From positions 1 to 13,922 of the forward strand of contig DATBLZ010000080.1 in the NCBI GenBank assembly GCA_036555065.1: DNA of 13,922 nt. The letters run 5' to 3'. Positions 6,176 to 12,458 of this stretch are shown piece by piece. The position numbers and the translations under genes were made by a program. A model generated the notes under the pieces. That model saw nothing but the letters and a program-made list of their open reading frames with translations. It did not search any database and had not been told where the DNA came from. Position 1 is the first letter of the stretch. Every line of letters begins with the position of its first letter. Source of the DNA: DATBLZ01 sp036555065 (GTDB lineage Bacteria; Pseudomonadota; Gammaproteobacteria; Steroidobacterales; Rariloculaceae).

Positions 6176-7120
6176 TCAGCCGCCCGGGCACAGGGCCGGG
6201 TCCTGCGGGCCCGGCGGAGATTCTTCGATCTCGCGCAGCGTGTCGGCAATCGCGGCATGGAACTCGCCGTCGGGCGGCTCCCGGTCGAGCGCCGCTCGCG
6301 CTTGTTGCAGCGCTTCGGTTCGACAACCTTGCTCGAAGAGCACGTTCGCGAGGTTGTTGTGCGCCGCTGCATGGTCGGGGTCGCGCGCCAGCACCTCGCG
6401 GTAGAGTCTTGCAGCGCTCGCCAGCTGGCCGTCGGTGTGCTCGCGAAGCGCCGCGAGGAATAGCACGAACGGATCGTCGGGCCACCGGGCGAGTGCGCCG
6501 GCGTACGCGCGCGCAAGCGTCGAGTCGCTGAGTTGCCGCTCGGCGCCGACCAGGGCGCGCATGTAAACATCCGCGCTCGCGGTCGCTGGAATCGTCCCCG
6601 CGTCGATCGCCACGAACGCCCAATTGCCGGCAAGCTCCCAGCTCTTCAAGAATCGGCGCAACGGCTCGAGCCGACGTTTTTCTGTGCCGGATCGAAGAAT
6701 GACGTCGCCCGTGCCGGCATCGAACCCCACGACCACCGAGTAGTGCCAGACGGGCACCTTGCGCACGCCGAGATTCTGCAGGATCAGCGCCGGCCGGCCG
6801 TCGGCTACTTCGGCGAATAGGCTCTCTGGATCGGGCGCGACCGGAAGCGGCAGCAACCCGTAGCGTCGAGTCGCCGCGGTGAGCTCCGGCTGGAGACTGC
6901 CTTTGAGGCCCTCGACGTAGACAGCGTCGACGAGCTCAGCCGGCGTTACCGCGACGGCGGCGGCATTGAGGATCGTCGCGAGTGCCGCCGGCCCGCACTG
7001 GTAGTCGGTCTGCGCGAAGAACGGCACCTCGCTGAGCTCGGGCACGGTCGCGAGCGTCGGCAACGGCGCCTTGCCCGCGCATCCGGCAATCAGGGCGCAG
7101 GCGCAAACGAAGACTCGCAC
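6176..7120 (-). CDS. PA2778-family cysteine peptidase: C39-like lipoprotein with TPR repeats
   Basis: A 314-residue lipoprotein. The N-terminus has a short signal peptide ending in the lipobox L10-I-A-G-C14. Next is a C39-like papain-fold peptidase domain (about 30-170): Q38 and C42 in QTDYQCGPAALATIL (oxyanion Gln and catalytic Cys) and H126 in VWHYSVVVGFD. The third catalytic residue is probably one of the following aspartates. The C-terminal part (about 190-305) has tetratricopeptide-like helices, the clearest being AARLYREVLARDPDHAAAHNNLANVLFEQG. In bacteriocin exporters C39 domains cut double-glycine leaders, but here there is no transporter domain and the substrate is unknown. The start is GTG at 7120-7118, 4 nt after the PA2779-like stop, so translation is probably coupled to it. 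Confidence 0.88.
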   Translation of the reverse strand: MRVFVCACALIAGCAGKAPLPTLATVPELSEVPFFAQTDYQCGPAALATILNAAAVAVTPAELVDAVYVEGLKGSLQPELTAATRRYGLLPLPVAPDPESLFAEVADGRPALILQNLGVRKVPVWHYSVVVGFDAGTGDVILRSGTEKRRLEPLRRFLKSWELAGNWAFVAIDAGTIPATASADVYMRALVGAERQLSDSTLARAYAGALARWPDDPFVLFLAALREHTDGQLASAARLYREVLARDPDHAAAHNNLANVLFEQGCRTEALQQARAALDREPPDGEFHAAIADTLREIEESPPGPQDPALCPGG

Positions 7121-7124
7121 GCGG

Positions 7125-7505
7125 CTAGATCTTCTTGAAGATGTCGATGACGCCGACGAGCTCGAGGATCAGAATGACTATGAACGTGACGCCGACAACG
7201 GCGAGCAAGCTACCGCCGGCCGGAAGCTCCTCGAGCTTGTCGGTAAGCAGCATGAGCTCTTGATCGTTGAGAGCCGCAACGCGCTCGCTGGCTTCTGCGC
7301 TGTCGACGCCATAGCGCTCGAGCTCGCGCTGTACGTCGCTGCGCGCGAGCACCGCATCGATACGATCGAGTGTTGCTTGCCGATCGAGCGTGTTGATGAA
7401 CTGCTCCGCGCCGATGACGTCGGCGCGTGCCGCGGTCTGCATGCACGAGAGCGACACCGCGCAGCACAGAACACCTACGAGCTGTCTGATCTTTCGACGC
7501 GACAT
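7125..7505 (-). CDS. PA2779-family small membrane protein
   Basis: A 126-residue protein with an N-terminal signal sequence (hydrophobic 8-27, possible cut after ARA), then a helical region predicted to be extracytoplasmic (about 30-95, IGAEQFINTLDRQATLDRIDAVLAR and a YGVDSAEASERVAALND stretch). A C-terminal membrane segment (about 97-120, SLLAVVGVTFIVILILELVGVIDIF) ends in the positively charged tail KKI. This matches the PA2779 family, nearly always encoded directly before a PA2778-type C39-like peptidase, as here. A role as substrate, chaperone or membrane anchor of the peptidase is inference from this pairing. It has the best ribosome binding site in the window (AAGGAGG). First gene of a two-gene operon. 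Confidence 0.88.
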   Translation of the reverse strand: MSRRKIRQLVGVLCCAVSLSCMQTAARADVIGAEQFINTLDRQATLDRIDAVLARSDVQRELERYGVDSAEASERVAALNDQELMLLTDKLEELPAGGSLLAVVGVTFIVILILELVGVIDIFKKI

Positions 7506-7510
7506 TGCAG

Positions 7511-7517
7511 CCTCCTT
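7511..7517 (-). promoter_or_regulatory. Shine-Dalgarno AAGGAGG of the PA2779-family gene
   Basis: AAGGAGG on the minus strand is followed by CTGCA and the ATG (7505-7503). This full match to the anti-Shine-Dalgarno sequence shows that the organism uses standard initiation for some genes, in contrast to the leader-poor genes nearby. The 103-nt gap around it (7506-7608) holds small inverted repeats (for example 7562-7574) but no U-tract terminator; TAGTGT about 30 nt upstream of the site is a weak -10 candidate. Confidence 0.75.
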
Positions 7518-7608
7518 GGCAAATGAGGTGCGGGGACACTAGCGAACCATGGGCCGGCTTTCCGTGACCCACGGCACAGGACCTCGCAAGCCGCCGCGAG
7601 CGGCCGCC

Positions 7609-9186
7609 TTAGACGCTGCCCGGCAGCTGCGCCTCCGGCACCCACCAGCCATGGATTTGGCCCACGGCGCGCATCGGCAGCTTGACCGTCGCGACGGGCC
7701 CTGCGTCCAAATGCTCCGCGTCGAGGATCACGAGGTCGGCGCGGCCGTTCTCCTCGTTGCGCGTCGCCACACCCATGAGATAGCCGACGCCTTCTCCGGC
7801 CGTCGCGCTCTTCGGCGCGAAGCAGCATTCGGCGAGCGACGTCGCCGGCCCCGCGTTGAACAACGTGTCCTTGCGCGTCTGGTGGTCGAAGCGCGCATAG
7901 CACGCGCCGGCCCGTGTGCCCGGGGCCGCGCTCGGGTCGGGACAGGGTAGGAAGCCAAAGCGATACGGAACCGTGTTGTAGCGGTCGTCCTGCCGCGGCA
8001 GCGCACCGACGTGCGGGTACATCTGCTCCATGCCGTAGTTGCGCGGTCGGCGCGTCCCGAGATCGACGGACAGCCGCGTGATATGGCTCGAGCCGGCAAC
8101 GGGATCCCAGCGCGAGCCGTCGCGCTGCGGCATGAACGGGAACGGATTCTGCATCGACATCTCGACGTCGACGATGAGCTTCTCGCCGTCATCGAACGCG
8201 CCCATGATGTGCGTGGCGCTGCGCGTCGGGCCTTGGATCCAGCGCACGTCGGAGCCGTCGCCGCCGCGGCGCACGAAGCCGAAGAACGTCGGTTTCGTCG
8301 AATCCCACGACCAATGGATTCCGCCGCGCGCGAGCTGCTCGGCATCGAAAGCAAGCGGGATTACGTAGAACACGATGTGCTTCTGCGTGACCGCGAAGTC
8401 GTGGAGCATGCCGACGTACGGCACTTGGATCTTCGCGTTCCAAATCAACTTACCCTTCGGCGTGATCTCGAACATCGAAACGACGTCGCTGCCGAACCCT
8501 TCGGCCTCGTAGCCGAAGGCGACCATGTTGCCGGTCTCGGAGTCGATTTTCGGGTGCGCCGTGAACGTGCGACTCGGTAGCTGCCCGTCGAACGTGTAGT
8601 TCGGCACCAACGTCTCGAGCGTGAGCAGATCCATCGCTGCGGGCGGACTATCTTCCTTGAGCGCCAGCAGCATGCCCTTGTGATACATGATGTGGGTGTT
8701 CGCCGTGCTCCGGCTCAAACCCTTGACGCTCGGATCGTCGGTCGACGGGTTGCGATACATCGGGAAGAGAAGCTTGCCGGCCTTGTCTTGCGCCAAGTAC
8801 CGATCGTTGCGGACGAAGCGGCTGCGGTAGTCGACGCGGCCGTTCTTGATGCGGAACATGCTGACGTGGCCTTCGCCGTCGAACGGGATGTTGCCGGGCC
8901 GCAGCGGATATTGCGCATCGGGACCGACACGATAGAACGCGCCGTTCAGATCCGCAGGAATGGCGCCCTCGATCTCGCAATCGCGAACGTCGGCTTCGAG
9001 GCGGTAGAGCGACGTGGGCGTCCGCATCGATGGACGGAGCTCCGCGTTCGTGATCCCCGGGAGACCGGCGGGCGGTTGCGCCGCAGCGTTCTCTTGCACC
9101 AGTGCCGCGATGCCTACGCCGGCCGCGGCACCGAGCGCGCTGCCCATGAACGTGCGGCGGTCGAGCTTGTTGGTGTCCTCAGTCAT
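7609..9186 (-). CDS. Carotenoid oxygenase family protein (CCD / lignostilbene dioxygenase type), Tat-exported
   Basis: A 525-residue non-haem iron dioxygenase that would cleave a carbon-carbon double bond in a carotenoid/apocarotenoid or a stilbene-like phenolic. All four iron-binding histidines are placed as in the family: H211 (FTAHPKID), H262 (MLHDFAVT), H326 (SATHIMGAFD) and H512 (GQIHGWW). Likely second-shell glutamates are E178, E387 and E453. The N-terminus carries a twin-arginine signal, D-R10-R11-T-F-M, then a hydrophobic stretch (about 15-30), so export in folded form is predicted. ATG at 9186-9184 with Shine-Dalgarno AGGAG (9198-9194), spacer 7 nt. No carotenoid genes are nearby, so the substrate is open; an exported enzyme could act on environmental lignin-type compounds. 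Divergent from yhhQ. Confidence 0.92.
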   Translation of the reverse strand: MTEDTNKLDRRTFMGSALGAAAGVGIAALVQENAAAQPPAGLPGITNAELRPSMRTPTSLYRLEADVRDCEIEGAIPADLNGAFYRVGPDAQYPLRPGNIPFDGEGHVSMFRIKNGRVDYRSRFVRNDRYLAQDKAGKLLFPMYRNPSTDDPSVKGLSRSTANTHIMYHKGMLLALKEDSPPAAMDLLTLETLVPNYTFDGQLPSRTFTAHPKIDSETGNMVAFGYEAEGFGSDVVSMFEITPKGKLIWNAKIQVPYVGMLHDFAVTQKHIVFYVIPLAFDAEQLARGGIHWSWDSTKPTFFGFVRRGGDGSDVRWIQGPTRSATHIMGAFDDGEKLIVDVEMSMQNPFPFMPQRDGSRWDPVAGSSHITRLSVDLGTRRPRNYGMEQMYPHVGALPRQDDRYNTVPYRFGFLPCPDPSAAPGTRAGACYARFDHQTRKDTLFNAGPATSLAECCFAPKSATAGEGVGYLMGVATRNEENGRADLVILDAEHLDAGPVATVKLPMRAVGQIHGWWVPEAQLPGSV

Positions 9187-9221
9187 TGGAGCTCTCCTGT
9201 GGCTGGCGTCGATTATTGATC

Positions 9222-9228
9222 TATTCTA
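9222..9228. promoter_or_regulatory. Overlapping divergent -10 elements (carotenoid oxygenase / yhhQ)
   Basis: The plus strand has TATTCT (9222-9227; 4 of 6 consensus), ending 6 nt before the yhhQ GTG. The minus strand has TAGAAT (9228-9223; 5 of 6), giving the oxygenase gene a leader of about 30 nt that contains its Shine-Dalgarno sequence. A second minus-strand option is AATAAT (9217-9212). No clear -35 in either direction. Confidence 0.45.
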
Positions 9229-9233
9229 CTCGC

Positions 9234-9956
9234 GTGCGCGGACGGCACTACCGCTACTACGACCTCTTGCTCGCCGGCTTCGTGGCCGTGCTCTTGTGCT
9301 CGAACCTCATCGGTCCGGCCAAGGTAGGCGAGATCGCGTTCCCGTTCGCTATCCCGCTCATAGGCGCATCGCTCGTGTTCGGGGCTGGAAACCTGTTTTT
9401 CCCGATCAGCTACATCTTCGGCGACGTGTTGACGGAAGTCTACGGCTACGCGCGCGCGCGGAAAGCCATCTGGGCAGGTTTCATGGCGATGCTCTTTGCG
9501 AGCTTCATGGCGTGGGTCGTCATCCGCTTGCCGCTGAACCCCCGCGAGCCGTTCAATGCGACCTTGCAGCCGGCGCTCGAGGTCGTCTTCGGCAGCACCT
9601 GGCGGATCGCGCTCGCTTCGATCGTCGCGTTTTGGGCCGGCGACTTCGTCAACGCGTATGTGCTCGCGAAGATGAAGATCTTGACGCGCGGCCGCTGGCT
9701 TTGGACGCGCACGATCGGCTCGACGCTCGTCGGTCAAGGCGTCGACAGCGTGATTTTCTATCCAATCGCGTTCGCGGGTATTTGGGCGTCGGAGACTTTA
9801 CTCTCCGTCGTCGCGTTCAACTGGGCGTTCAAGGTCATGGTCGAGGTCGTCATGACTCCGGCGACCTACGCCATCGTCGGCTGGCTCAAACGGCGCGAGC
9901 ACGAAGATTTCTACGACTCGGATACGGACTTCACGCCGTTCTCGCTGAAGGATTGA
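9234..9956 (+). CDS. yhhQ: Queuosine precursor transporter (YhhQ / VUT family)
   Basis: A 240-residue integral inner-membrane protein with about six hydrophobic segments, of the YhhQ family. These proteins take up queuosine precursors (preQ0/preQ1) for modification of tRNA wobble position 34. Family blocks are visible: CSNLIG near residue 22, the signature FFPISYIFGDVLTEVYG (55-71), STLVGQGVDSVIFYPIAF (163-180), and the charged cytoplasmic tail REHEDFYDSDTDF. The GTG at 9234 is preferred; an upstream TTG (9186) would add a 16-residue segment unlike the family, overlap the promoter and overlap the oxygenase start. No Shine-Dalgarno sequence; TATTCT ends 6 nt before the start, suggesting leaderless translation. 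The rssA-like gene follows after 40 nt on the same strand. No queuosine synthesis genes are in the window. Confidence 0.92.
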   Translation: MRGRHYRYYDLLLAGFVAVLLCSNLIGPAKVGEIAFPFAIPLIGASLVFGAGNLFFPISYIFGDVLTEVYGYARARKAIWAGFMAMLFASFMAWVVIRLPLNPREPFNATLQPALEVVFGSTWRIALASIVAFWAGDFVNAYVLAKMKILTRGRWLWTRTIGSTLVGQGVDSVIFYPIAFAGIWASETLLSVVAFNWAFKVMVEVVMTPATYAIVGWLKRREHEDFYDSDTDFTPFSLKD

Positions 9957-9983
9957 CCGCTTTATCGCGGCTGCAACCGCTCT

Positions 9984-9989
9984 TACACT
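9984..9989 (+). promoter_or_regulatory. Possible -10 (TACACT) 7 nt before the patatin gene
   Basis: TACACT matches the -10 consensus at 4 of 6 positions and ends 7 nt before the ATG at 9997. A weak -35-like TTTATC (9961-9966) lies 17 nt upstream. No Shine-Dalgarno sequence precedes the ATG. The gene could instead be read through from yhhQ. Confidence 0.4.
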
Positions 9990-9996
9990 GCAATAC

Positions 9997-10872
9997 ATGG
10001 AGCGCATCAAGCTCGGGATCGCGCTCGGCGGCGGTGCCGCGCGAGGGTGGGCACATATCGGTGTTCTGCGGGCGCTCACGGAACACGGTTTGGAGCCACA
10101 GTGCATCGCGGGCACATCGATCGGCGCGCTCGTCGGCGCGGCCGCGGCCACGCGACAGCTCGACAAGCTCGAGCGCTGGGTCCGCGCTTTGTCGCGCCTC
10201 GACGTTCTCAAGCTTCTCGATGCACGGTTTCGCGGCGGCGTAATTCAGGGCAACCGCGTGATGGCGGCGATCGAGGAGTTGTTGTCCGATCACCGTATCG
10301 AGGCTCTGCAGGTGCGCTACGGCGCAGTGGCGTCGGACTTGGAGTCGGGCCGCGAAGTGTGGCTGCGCGACGGCTCGATGCTCGCGGCCGTTCGCGCGTC
10401 GTGCGCACTGCCGGGCCTGTTCACGCCGAGCCCCCACGAAGGACGATGGCTTCTCGACGGTGGCCTCGTAAACCCCGTGCCTGTCTCGTTGTGCTACGCG
10501 CTCGGCGCCGACGTCGTCATCGCGGTCAATCTCAACACTCAGCGCGTGCGCCGGCTCGTGCGCCGCAAACCCGCGCCGACCGATGAGGAGCAGCCCTACC
10601 TGAGCAAGTTCAGGAGCCTGTTCGAGACATGGTTGCCGAACTCCGATGCGCCGAGCATGATCGAGGTGTTGAGCGCATCGATCCGCATCATGCAGGAGCG
10701 AATCGCGCGTAGCCGGCTCGCGGGCGAGCCGCCGCAGCTCGAGCTCTGCCCCGTCATCGACCTCGAGCTCATGGATTTTCACCGCGCGGAGGAGGCGATC
10801 GAGGCCGGCAGCGAAGCCGTACGCGCCGCGGATAAGGCGCTCAGTGCCTTGCGCGCGGCGCACCAGCTTTAG
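9997..10872 (+). CDS. rssA: Patatin-like phospholipase, RssA/NTE type
   Basis: A 291-residue predicted cytoplasmic or membrane-associated serine acyl hydrolase; E. coli RssA is of similar length (about 300). It would cleave acyl chains from phospholipids or lysophospholipids by a Ser-Asp dyad. The features are complete: oxyanion-hole loop GGGAARG (11-17) in LGIALGGGAARGWAHIGVL, nucleophile elbow G39-T-S41-I-G43, and the catalytic aspartate D154 in LLDGGLVNPVPVSL. The RASCALPGLFTP stretch and the C-terminal RLAGEPPQLEL and DFHRAEEAIEAG motifs match RssA, so the symbol is given for resemblance; the physiological role of RssA is poorly known. There is no signal peptide. It follows yhhQ by 40 nt and ends before a paired REP hairpin shared with the convergent hsp20 gene. 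Confidence 0.9.
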   Translation: MERIKLGIALGGGAARGWAHIGVLRALTEHGLEPQCIAGTSIGALVGAAAATRQLDKLERWVRALSRLDVLKLLDARFRGGVIQGNRVMAAIEELLSDHRIEALQVRYGAVASDLESGREVWLRDGSMLAAVRASCALPGLFTPSPHEGRWLLDGGLVNPVPVSLCYALGADVVIAVNLNTQRVRRLVRRKPAPTDEEQPYLSKFRSLFETWLPNSDAPSMIEVLSASIRIMQERIARSRLAGEPPQLELCPVIDLELMDFHRAEEAIEAGSEAVRAADKALSALRAAHQL

Positions 10873-10888
10873 CCCAGGCCGAAAGAAT

Positions 10889-10947
10889 ATGTAGGAGCGG
10901 CTTCAGCCGCGATCCTTTTAAGATCGCGGCTAAAGCCGCTCCCACAT
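10889..10947. repeat. Paired inverted REP elements forming a long hairpin; probable bidirectional terminator
   Basis: Two 26-nt arms (10889-10914 and 10922-10947) are reverse complements at 24 of 26 positions around a 7-nt loop (CTTTTAA). Each arm also holds its own small palindrome (GCGGCTTCAGCCGC). The two mismatches become G-U pairs in the minus-strand RNA, so that transcript (from hsp20) pairs fully, while the plus-strand RNA has two A-C mismatches. The element fills the convergent gap between the patatin and hsp20 genes, where it can end or protect both transcripts. One arm matches the single REP at 523-545. A smaller inverted repeat (GCGAG...CTCGC, 10948-10964) follows. Confidence 0.85.
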
Positions 10948-10975
10948 GCGAGCGGTTCCCTCGCTGCGGCTTCGG

Positions 10976-11410
10976 TTAGGCCGCGATTTCGATGCGGCGC
11001 GGTTGCGCAGCGGCCTTCTTCGGGATCGTTATCGCGAGGACACCGTGGCGCTCTGCCGCTTTGACGGCGTCCGCGTTGACGGTATCCGGCAGGATGAACT
11101 GCCGATAGAACTTGCCATAGCCGCGCTCCCGGCGGTGCCGCGAGATCTGGCCCGTGGCCCGCTCTTCCTTGCGCTCGCCGGAGAGGCTCAGCACCCCGCC
11201 CTCGAGCGTGATCTCGACGTCCTTAGCAGCGACGCCCGGCAGATCGACGAAGAGCTCGAAACGATCTTCGTACTCCTCGACGTCGACAGCGGGCACCCAG
11301 TCGGCCGTGGCGCTGCTAGTCTCGGTCGAATTCCAGTCCTGCATCGCGCGATCGAGCTCACCGTGGAGCCGCGAGACGAGACTCCAAGGGCTGTAGCGAA
11401 CAATAGCCAT
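10976..11410 (-). CDS. Hsp20 / alpha-crystallin family small heat shock protein
   Basis: A 144-residue cytoplasmic ATP-independent chaperone that forms oligomers and holds unfolding proteins for later refolding. The N-terminal arm (1-37, MAIVRYSPWSLVSRLHGELD) is followed by an alpha-crystallin domain (about 38-131): WVPAVDVEEYEDRFELFVDL, PGVAAKDVEITLEGGVLSLSGERK, a YGKFYRQFILP strand and the signature HGVLAITIPK. The C-terminal I-x-I motif (I140-E-I142), which plugs into neighbouring subunits, is present. The ATG at 11410-11408 is chosen because GGAGG (11423-11419) lies 8 nt upstream; the upstream in-frame ATG and TTG are too close to or inside that site. A sigma-32-type promoter lies upstream, and a REP hairpin lies after the stop. 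Confidence 0.95.
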   Translation of the reverse strand: MAIVRYSPWSLVSRLHGELDRAMQDWNSTETSSATADWVPAVDVEEYEDRFELFVDLPGVAAKDVEITLEGGVLSLSGERKEERATGQISRHRRERGYGKFYRQFILPDTVNADAVKAAERHGVLAITIPKKAAAQPRRIEIAA

Positions 11411-11466
11411 TTGCATTACCTCCAAGTGTTCAATGGTTGGCGCTTCGCGCCGTTCTCGGAGGGCCT

Positions 11467-11494
11467 ATCTGAGGCTCGCGTTCGTTTTTTCAAG
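11467..11494 (-). promoter_or_regulatory. Sigma-32 (RpoH) type heat-shock promoter of hsp20
   Basis: On the minus strand, CTTGAAA (11494-11488) is a perfect match to the sigma-32 -35 element. After a 13-nt spacer comes CCTCAGAT (11474-11467), close to the -10 consensus CCCCATNT. Transcription would start near 11460, giving a leader of about 50 nt that contains a small hairpin (GGCGCGAAGCGCC, 11451-11439) and the GGAGG site. This fits heat induction of the downstream chaperone gene. Confidence 0.75.
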
Positions 11495-11559
11495 GCTTGA
11501 AGTTTTCGGTACGCGCCCGCAGATGCGGCAATCACCGAAGAAAGTGTCTGGGATTCCGA

Positions 11560-12453
11560 CTAGGTTTTCGAAGCTTGATAGGTGCTTTCGATAGAGGCAT
11601 CGAGCGCGGCGTTGAAGTCCTTGTCGGACATCTGCGCCGTAAGCCCTTCAACGAGCGCGCGCGAGAAGCTCGCGACCATGCGGTTGTTGCGCGCGAGCTT
11701 CTTGTTGGCTTCCTCGCGCGTATAGCCGCCGGAGAGCGCGACAACCTTGAGAACGCTCGGATGCTTGATGCAATCCATGTAGAAATTGTCTTGCTCGGGC
11801 AGCGTGAGCTTGAGCATCACGAGCTGATCCCGTTTCAGCTGGTTGAGCTCTTTGAGTATTTCGGCCTTGAGCAGCTGTTCGGCCTTGGCTTTCTCTGGGC
11901 AATGAATGTCCACCTCGGGCTCGATGATAGGCACGAGCCCTTTGGCAACGATTTGTCGCCCGAGCTCGAACTGCTGCTTGACGATGGCCGCGATGCCCTT
12001 CGGGTTGGCCTGCTTGATGACGGAGCGCATCTTCGTGCCGAAGATGTTCTTCGACTTGGCTTTCGTGAGCAGCGCGTCGAGACCCGGAATGGGCTTCATG
12101 AGCTGCACGCCGTCCTGCTCGTCGGCAAGACCCTTGTCGATTTTCAGGAACGGCACGACATTCTTGACGTTCCAGAGGTAGTCGCCCGTCGGCTGGCCCT
12201 TGATCTCGCGGTCCATCGTGCCCTCGAAGAGGATTGCGCCGATGAGCCGCTTGCCCGAGAACGCGGGGCTCGTGATGAGCCGCGTGCGCATGTCGTGAAC
12301 GATCTTGAACATCTCCTCGTCGTTCGCCCATGAGCCTTCTTTGATCCCATACAAGCGCAGGGCCTTTGGTGTGCTGCCGCCGCTTTGGTCGAGCGCCGCG
12401 ATGAAGCCGCTCTCGGATTTGATTTTCTGCCTTTGCTTATCGAAGTTGCTCAT
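11560..12453 (-). CDS. fda: Fructose-bisphosphate aldolase, class I (short bacterial Fda type)
   Basis: A 297-residue cytoplasmic glycolytic/gluconeogenic enzyme interconverting fructose 1,6-bisphosphate with dihydroxyacetone phosphate and glyceraldehyde 3-phosphate through a Schiff base. The sequence closely follows the approximately 296-residue class I enzymes known from staphylococci: GFIAALDQSGGSTPKAL (16-32), HDMRTR, GAILFEGTMDRE, VQLMKPI, FGTKMRS, LVPIIEPEVDIH, K215 in LVMLKLTLP as the Schiff-base lysine, and ALSGGYTREEANKKL for phosphate binding. The length is full. ATG at 12453-12451, only 5 nt after the DUF6152 stop, so it is probably co-transcribed; AAGAG about 8 nt upstream is a modest ribosome binding site lying within the end of the upstream gene. 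No U-tract terminator is seen in the 149-nt gap to hsp20, only a weak inverted repeat (11517-11528). Confidence 0.93.
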   Translation of the reverse strand: MSNFDKQRQKIKSESGFIAALDQSGGSTPKALRLYGIKEGSWANDEEMFKIVHDMRTRLITSPAFSGKRLIGAILFEGTMDREIKGQPTGDYLWNVKNVVPFLKIDKGLADEQDGVQLMKPIPGLDALLTKAKSKNIFGTKMRSVIKQANPKGIAAIVKQQFELGRQIVAKGLVPIIEPEVDIHCPEKAKAEQLLKAEILKELNQLKRDQLVMLKLTLPEQDNFYMDCIKHPSVLKVVALSGGYTREEANKKLARNNRMVASFSRALVEGLTAQMSDKDFNAALDASIESTYQASKT

Positions 12454-12458
12454 GGCCT

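Noticed and set aside
5718..6623. A 301-codon minus-strand frame spanning the ends of dacB and the PA2778-like gene
   Set aside because: It overlaps two well supported genes, has biased Arg/Ser/Ala composition and no family resemblance.
7129..7142. Inverted repeat ATCTTC-TT-GAAGAT at the end of the PA2779-like gene as a regulatory hairpin
   Set aside because: It is explained by the codons for I-F-K-K-I, has a very short loop and no U-tract, and lies inside a probable operon.
8011..8580. A 189-codon plus-strand frame inside the carotenoid oxygenase gene
   Set aside because: Antisense shadow; the oxygenase frame carries the four iron ligands and has a good ribosome binding site.
9953..9958. 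TTGACC as the -35 box of the rssA-like gene
   Set aside because: The distance to the TACACT -10 candidate is 25 nt, too long for a sigma-70 promoter.
11517..11528. CCGCA-GA-TGCGG as terminator of fda
   Set aside because: The stem is only 4-5 bp and is not followed by a U-run on the minus strand.
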